DNA of 17,289 nt from Candidatus Kaiserbacteria bacterium RIFCSPLOWO2_02_FULL_54_13. GTDB lineage: Bacteria > Patescibacteriota > Minisyncoccia > Phycocordibacterales > Phycocordibacteraceae. Made by a program: the position numbers and the translations under genes. Of the stretch, positions 13,230-17,289 are shown piece by piece. Under the pieces are notes generated by a model. That model did no database searches. It saw nothing but the letters and a program-made list of their open reading frames with translations, and was not told where the DNA came from. The DNA lies in NCBI GenBank assembly GCA_001783465.1, contig MFMI01000022.1, forward strand, positions 13,419 through 30,707, read 5' to 3'. The stretch's first letter is position 1. Each line of letters opens with the position of its first letter.

Positions 13230-13270
13230 TTTACCTTATTATAACCTATAGGACGAATTAAGGTAAAGTG
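13227..13270. repeat. 44-bp modular palindrome at the PaaX/Cas2-like gene promoter
   Basis: CACTTTACCTTA (13227-13238), 6 nt, CCTATAGG (13245-13252), 6 nt, TAAGGTAAAGTG (13259-13270). Both 12-bp arms are perfect inverted repeats and the centre is self-complementary. The arms overlap the -35 and the transcription and translation start of the regulator gene, as expected for an operator. Confidence 0.88.
13238..13267 (-). promoter_or_regulatory. Promoter of the PaaX/Cas2-like gene
   Basis: Minus-strand TTTACC (13267-13262), an 18-nt spacer and TATAAT (13243-13238), then 8 nt to the GTG at 13229. The whole promoter lies inside the palindrome. Confidence 0.7.
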
Positions 13271-13306
13271 GTTATGTAAAATAACGGATATCTGCCTTTC
13301 GAAAAG

Positions 13307-13331
13307 TCCTGCGGAATTCGCGGAGCTTTTT
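13307..13331. terminator. Weak hairpin between the VTT-like and regulator genes
   Basis: TCC-GCG (13307-13313, one bulged T) pairs with CGCGGA (13319-13324); T-rich on one side (13327-13331), with a short T-run on the other strand beyond 13306. It would best serve as a terminator for the minus-strand VTT-like gene, but the stem is short. Nothing else is supported in 13271-13374. Confidence 0.3.
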
Positions 13332-13374
13332 ATTAAATGGGATACGAGTTACTTCCCGGTCGTTAAAAGCACGT

Positions 13375-13938
13375 TCATATCGCCCGAGCGACTAGGCCTA
13401 TCAGCACGATGCCGATGAAGTTGAAAGCGAATGAGAGCGGGACGAATCGGGATATCTTAACTTTTGAAAAGCCGAGCAAGCTGATACCGAGCTCATCGGG
13501 AAGCGGCGAAGCGATGATAAGTCCTCCCACGAAGAGCGATAACCAGCGGAAAAGCCTTAATCTAAAGAATGTTCGCATTTTTCTGCTCACGTTCCGGTGC
13601 CCGACCAGCTCAATTAAGTGTTCGGAAAACTTGTCCCGAATAAATCGGAAAATGATGATGTCGCCTACAACGGCCCCAATCGCCCCGAACAGGGCTGTCG
13701 GCACGACCGCGTGGATGCGGGCGATCTCGCCAAGCGTGACTATGGCCGGCGCAGTGGTAAATACCGAGGTGAAAAAGATGCCCGCTATAAAACTTCCCAG
13801 AAATTCCAGCTCGCGGGCGGACGTTAGTATCCGTACCAGAACCTCTGTCCGCACCAGAAACACAGCAACGCCAACGCTTATGGCGATGACGAGTACATCA
13901 TGGAGTAAAAACCCATTTGGGCGACTTTGTGTGCGCAT
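13375..13938 (-). CDS. VTT/DedA-like integral membrane protein
   Basis: A 187-residue polytopic membrane protein with five or so hydrophobic segments (about residues 12-29, 47-68, 79-99, 128-144 and 165-185). The middle block GAIGAVVGDIIIFRFIRDKF (85-104) and the later SPLPDELGISLLGFSKVKISRF (144-165) resemble the re-entrant loop and Gly/Pro-containing motifs of the SNARE-associated/DedA (VTT) family, whose members include lipid scramblases and flippases. The canonical family motif is not clear, so the call is moderate. It lies 51 nt downstream of the S41 peptidase gene on the same strand. A TATACT (13959-13954) stands 15 nt before the ATG, giving a leader of roughly 8 nt. Confidence 0.68.
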   Translation of the reverse strand: MRTQSRPNGFLLHDVLVIAISVGVAVFLVRTEVLVRILTSARELEFLGSFIAGIFFTSVFTTAPAIVTLGEIARIHAVVPTALFGAIGAVVGDIIIFRFIRDKFSEHLIELVGHRNVSRKMRTFFRLRLFRWLSLFVGGLIIASPLPDELGISLLGFSKVKISRFVPLSFAFNFIGIVLIGLVARAI

Positions 13939-13953
13939 TTTTAGATTTTTAAC

Positions 13954-13959
13954 AGTATA
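13954..13959 (-). promoter_or_regulatory. Candidate -10 box of the VTT/DedA-like gene
   Basis: Minus-strand TATACT, 15 nt before the ATG at 13938, in the 51-nt gap after the S41 gene. Confidence 0.45.
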
Positions 13960-13989
13960 TCAACAAAACCCTGCCCTGCCGGCAATGCA

Positions 13990-15243
13990 CTACTTCCCTA
14001 TCGTCAGAAATGTGACGGCGCGCGCCATTTGCGGGTCCTTCTTCGCGGCGACGTCTTCCTTCGTATACGGCACGACGATGTCGGGCGTCACGCCGTTGTC
14101 CATAATCCAGTGGCCGCTAGGCGTGACCCAGCGCGCGACGGTAATCTTCAATGAGCCGTCGCCGAGGTCCAGAAGCGTTTGCACAGACCCTTTGCCGAAA
14201 GATTTTGTGCCGATAATGGTCGCGGCGCGATAGTCTTGGAGGGCGCCGGCGAAAATCTCGGAGGCCGAGGCCGACCCGCCGTCAATAAGTACGACAATCT
14301 TCGTTCCTCTCGGCACATCAGAATATCCGAGACTCGCGTGGGTCTTATTTTCTTCTTTTCCGCCGAAATCTTCGGTAACGACATTCGCGCCCCTGGGGAG
14401 AAAATGGCTCGCGATATGAACCGCCGCCTCCAGATACCCGCCCGGGTTGCCGCGCAGGTCAATGACCAGTTTCCGCGAGTCCGACTTCTTAAACCGCGCG
14501 AATGCTTGGTTAAAAAGATTGACCGAACTGGAGGTGAACTCGTAGAGCGCAATGTGGTACACGCCGCTCTCCGAATCAAGACCGTCTTCGGTCTCGGGGA
14601 CTTGGATCGTATCGCGGACAATCTTCACATCCAGCGATTTCCCGTCGCGAATAATCGTGAGCTCCACCGTCGTGCCGAGCGGACCGCGAATTTTGCTCAC
14701 GGCCTTGTCGGTCGAGAGACCGTCGGTTGACTTCCCGTCTATGGCGGCGATCTGGTCGCCCGCCTTGATGCCGGCCGCCTCCGCTGGCGTACCCTTCAGG
14801 GGCGCGATAACGGTCAATATGTCGTCCTTCACGTCAATCTCCATACCGACCCCTCCGAAGCTCCCCGAAATGGTCTCGGCGAATTGTTTCGCTTCTTTGG
14901 GCGGGAAAAAGACGGTGTAGGGGTCGTCATACGAAGCGACGAGGCCTTCTATCGCGCCGTAGACACGCTCTTTATCCGAAGGCACCGTTGAAGATGCGTG
15001 CGTAGTAATGTAGTGCGTCTCAAGCGCATTCCACGCTTTCCAAAAATCGGTGAGGTCGGCATTCTGGCTCGGCGTCGCGTCAAGACCGTCGCCGATGAGC
15101 GGGATGCGCGCGGCTACCGACGCAGAAGAACCTCCGTCGGCGACAGCGAGTCCGGCGCCAAACGCGACTGCGGCGACGAGAGCGAACGAAACGCCGCGCG
15201 CGATAATGGTGCGTCCCCGACGATATGGTTCTCCAGAGTCCAT
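13990..15243 (-). CDS. C-terminal processing peptidase, family S41 (CtpA/Prc-like)
   Basis: A 417-residue exported or membrane-anchored Ser-Lys protease that cuts proteins near their C-terminus. Residues about 12-36 form a signal anchor. The CTPase N-terminal region is about 60-125, followed by a PDZ domain (FGGVGMEIDVKDDILTVIAP near 129-148, GIKAGDQIAAIDG at 158-170). The protease core shows LRGNPGGYLEAAV (263-275), the serine motif DGGSASASEI (321-330) and the lysine motif GTKSFGKGSVQ (345-355, catalytic Lys likely K351). The ATG at 15243 is chosen because a TACACT is 9 nt upstream and GGAGG 4 nt upstream; the frame is open to 15747, but that extension is antisense to corA. It is divergent from corA with only 39 nt between starts. 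Confidence 0.93.
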   Translation of the reverse strand: MDSGEPYRRGRTIIARGVSFALVAAVAFGAGLAVADGGSSASVAARIPLIGDGLDATPSQNADLTDFWKAWNALETHYITTHASSTVPSDKERVYGAIEGLVASYDDPYTVFFPPKEAKQFAETISGSFGGVGMEIDVKDDILTVIAPLKGTPAEAAGIKAGDQIAAIDGKSTDGLSTDKAVSKIRGPLGTTVELTIIRDGKSLDVKIVRDTIQVPETEDGLDSESGVYHIALYEFTSSSVNLFNQAFARFKKSDSRKLVIDLRGNPGGYLEAAVHIASHFLPRGANVVTEDFGGKEENKTHASLGYSDVPRGTKIVVLIDGGSASASEIFAGALQDYRAATIIGTKSFGKGSVQTLLDLGDGSLKITVARWVTPSGHWIMDNGVTPDIVVPYTKEDVAAKKDPQMARAVTFLTIGK

Positions 15244-15252
15244 AGTGCCTCC

Positions 15253-15258
15253 AGTGTA
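15253..15258 (-). promoter_or_regulatory. -10 box of the S41 peptidase gene
   Basis: Minus-strand TACACT preceded by TGC, directly abutting GGAGG (15252-15248), with the ATG at 15243. If transcription starts about 7 nt after the -10, the GGAGG is not in the message, so it may be chance or serve a longer transcript. Confidence 0.5.
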
Positions 15259-15270
15259 GCATACGCATGG

Positions 15271-15276
15271 TATTCT
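15271..15276 (+). promoter_or_regulatory. -10 box of corA (leaderless)
   Basis: TATTCT with 6 nt to the ATG at 15283. It lies 12 nt from the opposing -10 of the S41 gene. Confidence 0.5.
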
Positions 15277-15282
15277 AGAAGC

Positions 15283-16200
15283 ATGATATTTCGGCATGAG
15301 TACGAAGGCGGGGTTTGGGTTGACCTTGAACAACCGACTGAGAACGAGATTCGGCAGGTCGCGCGGGAATTCTCTGTCAACGAACGGATAGAACGAGAGA
15401 TGCTGGCGCCGACCCCTGTGCCGACTACAATCACCGACGACGGGATGGTGCTTCTCGTCCTCCACTTCCCCACCCAGGGCGTGGGAGACGGCGAGACGAA
15501 GAGCCAAGAGGTTGATTTTGTCGTCGGCAAGGACTTTATTCTGACCGTGCGCTACGAAGTTGTCGCTCCTCTGCACCACCTCAAGAAGCTCCTTGAAGCG
15601 CAACAGCTTGTCACAGGGAAGGTTCCTATTGCCACCGACACGTTGCTTGAAATCCTCTTCGTGCATCTCTACACTGCGATGCGCGACCATACGAACCATG
15701 TCGCCGGCAACCTCGCACGTGTTGAGAAAGACATGTTTGACGGCCATGAGCGGACGACCGTACGCTCAATCTCTAACATCAGCCGCGAATTCCTCCATAT
15801 GGAATCCGCCCTCGCGAATCAGGAAGAGGTCTTGCGGAACTTCCTTGACGCGCTTGACCACACCGGCTTCTTCGGCCCGTCGTTCGCTAAACGCGCGCTC
15901 CGCATGCTCGCGGAGCGCGCGCATGTCGCGCGGGTCGTGAAGACGCATCGGGCTATCGCCACCGAAATGCGCGAGACCAACAATGCGTTATTGTCCGCGA
16001 AGCAGAACGAAATTATCAAGATACTTACGGTGGTCAGCTTCATCTTTCTGCCCCTCGCGCTTATCGCCAAGATATTCGCGATGAAAGCCACGGATATGCC
16101 GTTTGTCGATACGCCGAATGGATTTTGGATAATCCTCGGGATCATGTTTGCCGTAGCTTTGTTACTGACGCTCTTCGTCGCGAGGAAACGGTGGATCTGA
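15283..16200 (+). CDS. CorA-family divalent metal ion transporter with altered GMN motif
   Basis: A 305-residue CorA-type channel: a large cytoplasmic alpha/beta domain (1 to about 240, with LVLHFPTQ and VDFVVGKDFILTVRYE near 58-92 and a long stalk helix) and two C-terminal membrane helices (about 246-266 and 281-299) ending in basic RKRWI. The hallmark GMN at the end of the first membrane helix reads A267-M268-K269 (IFAMKATDMPFV), so both the Gly and the Asn are replaced; this motif is the selectivity element in Mg-transporting CorA. The protein could therefore carry another ion or work as an efflux-type relative such as ZntB. The start at 15283 is set by TATTCT 6 nt upstream; the open frame to 14998 is antisense to the peptidase gene. 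cysS follows after 3 nt. Confidence 0.9.
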   Translation: MIFRHEYEGGVWVDLEQPTENEIRQVAREFSVNERIEREMLAPTPVPTTITDDGMVLLVLHFPTQGVGDGETKSQEVDFVVGKDFILTVRYEVVAPLHHLKKLLEAQQLVTGKVPIATDTLLEILFVHLYTAMRDHTNHVAGNLARVEKDMFDGHERTTVRSISNISREFLHMESALANQEEVLRNFLDALDHTGFFGPSFAKRALRMLAERAHVARVVKTHRAIATEMRETNNALLSAKQNEIIKILTVVSFIFLPLALIAKIFAMKATDMPFVDTPNGFWIILGIMFAVALLLTLFVARKRWI

Positions 16201-16203
16201 CGT

Positions 16204-17289
16204 ATGGGTCTTCTCGCGAGCATATTCGGGAAACGAAAGAATCAGCCGCGTCATCGGGCCGCGCGAATATTCCTCACAAACACGCTCTCGGGCGAGAAAG
16301 AGCTTTTTGTGCCGCAAAGGCCGGGAATCGTTCTGCTCTATTCGTGCGGACCGACGGTCTATGGTCCCGCGCATATCGGCAACTTGCGCGCGTATGTCTT
16401 CTCCGATACGCTCGCCCGCGTGCTTGCCGCGGGCGGCTATCGCGTACGCCGCGTTATTAATATCACCGACTTCGGACACTTGGTGTCGGACGGCGACGAG
16501 GGTGAGGACAAGATGACAAAAGGGCTGAAGCGCGAGGGTATGAAGCTCACGCTTGAGAATATGCACGTGCTCGCCGACCGATACACCGCACTCTTTCTGG
16601 ACGACTTAGAGGAGCTACACGTAGATACGAAGGAGGTGCATTTCCCCCGCGCGAGCGACTATATCCCAGAACAAATCGCGCTTATCAAAACGCTTGAACA
16701 AAAGGGGTACGCGTATCAAACCAGCGAAGGAGTCTATTTTGACACTTCGCGCTTCCCTCGCTATGGCGAGCTCGGCGGGATTGATGTGAGTGCCCAACAG
16801 AAGAGCGCGCGCGTGCAGATGCATAGAGAAAAACGTCATCCGGCCGACTTCGTGCTCTGGAAACCAGACTACAAACTCGGATGGCAGAGCCCATGGGGCC
16901 TTGGCTTCCCGGGCTGGCACATTGAGTGTTCTGCGATGTCGCGTTCGCTCCTGGGCCAAGAGATTGATATCCACACCGGCGGCGAGGACCACATTGCCGT
17001 GCATCACAACAACGAAATCGCGCAGTCAGAAGCGGCGAGCGGACGCACCTTCGTGCATTATTGGCTCCACAATGCCTTCCTCACCACCGGCGGCGAGAAG
17101 GCGTCAAAGTCGCTCGGGAACATCGTATGTCTCTCTGATGTGGTCGCCAAAGGATTCCACCCGCTCGCGCTCCGTTATTTCTATCTGCAAGCGCACTATC
17201 GCACTCCCCTCTCCTTCTCGTGGGACGCGCTCGCAGGCGCCGCAAGCGCGCTTGAACGGCTGTGGAGAATGTCGCGCGACATTGCCGCA
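16204..17289 (+). CDS. cysS: Cysteinyl-tRNA synthetase (3' end outside window)
   Basis: It charges tRNA-Cys. The frame is open for 362 codons to the window end. Class I motifs are LYSCGPTVYGPAHIGNLRAY (45-64) with zinc ligand C48 and HIGN at 57-60, FPGWHIECSAM (235-245) with the second Cys ligand C242, GGEDHIAVHHNNEIAQSE (259-276) with H268 and E271 near the metal site, and the KMSKS loop as KASKS (299-303, GEKASKSLGN). The Met-to-Ala change in that loop is unusual. An N-terminal extension of about 20 residues rich in basic residues (SIFGKRKNQPRHRAAR) precedes the usual start region, and internal starts exist, so the true start could be later. It lies 3 nt after the corA stop, so it is probably co-transcribed with corA. 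Confidence 0.95.
   Translation, partial: MGLLASIFGKRKNQPRHRAARIFLTNTLSGEKELFVPQRPGIVLLYSCGPTVYGPAHIGNLRAYVFSDTLARVLAAGGYRVRRVINITDFGHLVSDGDEGEDKMTKGLKREGMKLTLENMHVLADRYTALFLDDLEELHVDTKEVHFPRASDYIPEQIALIKTLEQKGYAYQTSEGVYFDTSRFPRYGELGGIDVSAQQKSARVQMHREKRHPADFVLWKPDYKLGWQSPWGLGFPGWHIECSAMSRSLLGQEIDIHTGGEDHIAVHHNNEIAQSEAASGRTFVHYWLHNAFLTTGGEKASKSLGNIVCLSDVVAKGFHPLALRYFYLQAHYRTPLSFSWDALAGAASALERLWRMSRDIAA

Noticed and set aside
13409..14233. A 274-codon + strand ORF
   Set aside because: Antisense to the VTT-like and S41 genes, Ser/Arg/Thr-rich, with no domain; a shadow frame.
14998..15282. N-terminal extension of corA
   Set aside because: Antisense to the S41 peptidase gene and low in family similarity; TATTCT 6 nt before 15283 and the start MIFRHEYEGG fit better.
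15244..15747. N-terminal extension of the S41 peptidase
   Set aside because: Antisense to corA; the ATG at 15243 gives a normal signal anchor and has a -10 upstream.
1..17289. Alternative genetic code with UGA read as glycine (code 25, some CPR groups)
   Set aside because: scpB, ftsW, gltX, corA and the carboxypeptidase end at TGA in the expected places, and no conserved protein reads through one.

Overview
The window looks like a chromosomal segment of a Patescibacteria/CPR genome, most likely a Parcubacteria-type lineage of moderately high GC (by eye, not computed). The pointers are short tightly packed genes, divergent but recognisable housekeeping proteins, a PaaX/Cas2-like regulator of a kind common in these genomes, and an inverted-repeat family whose arms encode NPVRN and ISNGV (remembered from Parcubacteria proteins, not looked up). 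TGA is used as a stop, which argues against the code-25 CPR groups. No CRISPR array, rRNA, tRNA or transposase was found.

Layout. Bases 1-9853 are one co-directional (+) block: M17 aminopeptidase (5' end cut off), scpA, a small membrane protein, scpB, D-Ala-D-Ala carboxypeptidase, mraY, ftsW, murG, gltX and an EnvC-like M23 peptidase. It combines chromosome condensation (ScpAB) with peptidoglycan precursor synthesis, polymerisation and trimming. Bases 9801-13938 are mixed: an AlkA-type glycosylase (-), a 58-aa membrane protein (+), a LOG-family protein (-), a 48-aa membrane protein (-), rpmA (+), rplI (-), the PaaX/Cas2-like repressor (-) and a VTT/DedA-like membrane protein (-). Bases 13990-17289 hold an S41 C-terminal processing peptidase (-) divergent from corA (+), followed by cysS (3' end cut off).

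Two structures stand out. (1) Four copies of an inverted-repeat element (arms near TCCCGTTAGAAAT / ATTTCTAACGGGA) sit in front of the carboxypeptidase gene, ftsW and gltX. Each of the three long copies contains a -10 box, exactly 7 nt, then an ATG opening a 20-24 codon ORF that stops at a TAA in the right arm. In two copies the next gene's ATG follows after only CGGG. This looks like a portable promoter plus leader-peptide cassette. (2) The PaaX/Cas2-like gene is bracketed by two inverted 44-bp modular palindromes, one carrying its promoter and GTG start, the other its stop codon.

Many starts lie 6-9 nt downstream of a -10-like hexamer (scpB, murG, M23, glycosylase, both small membrane genes, LOG, rplI, corA, the repressor), so leaderless transcription appears to be the main mode. 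I used this to correct several start codons. No gene-free stretch exceeds 300 bases; the longest is 10678-10919.
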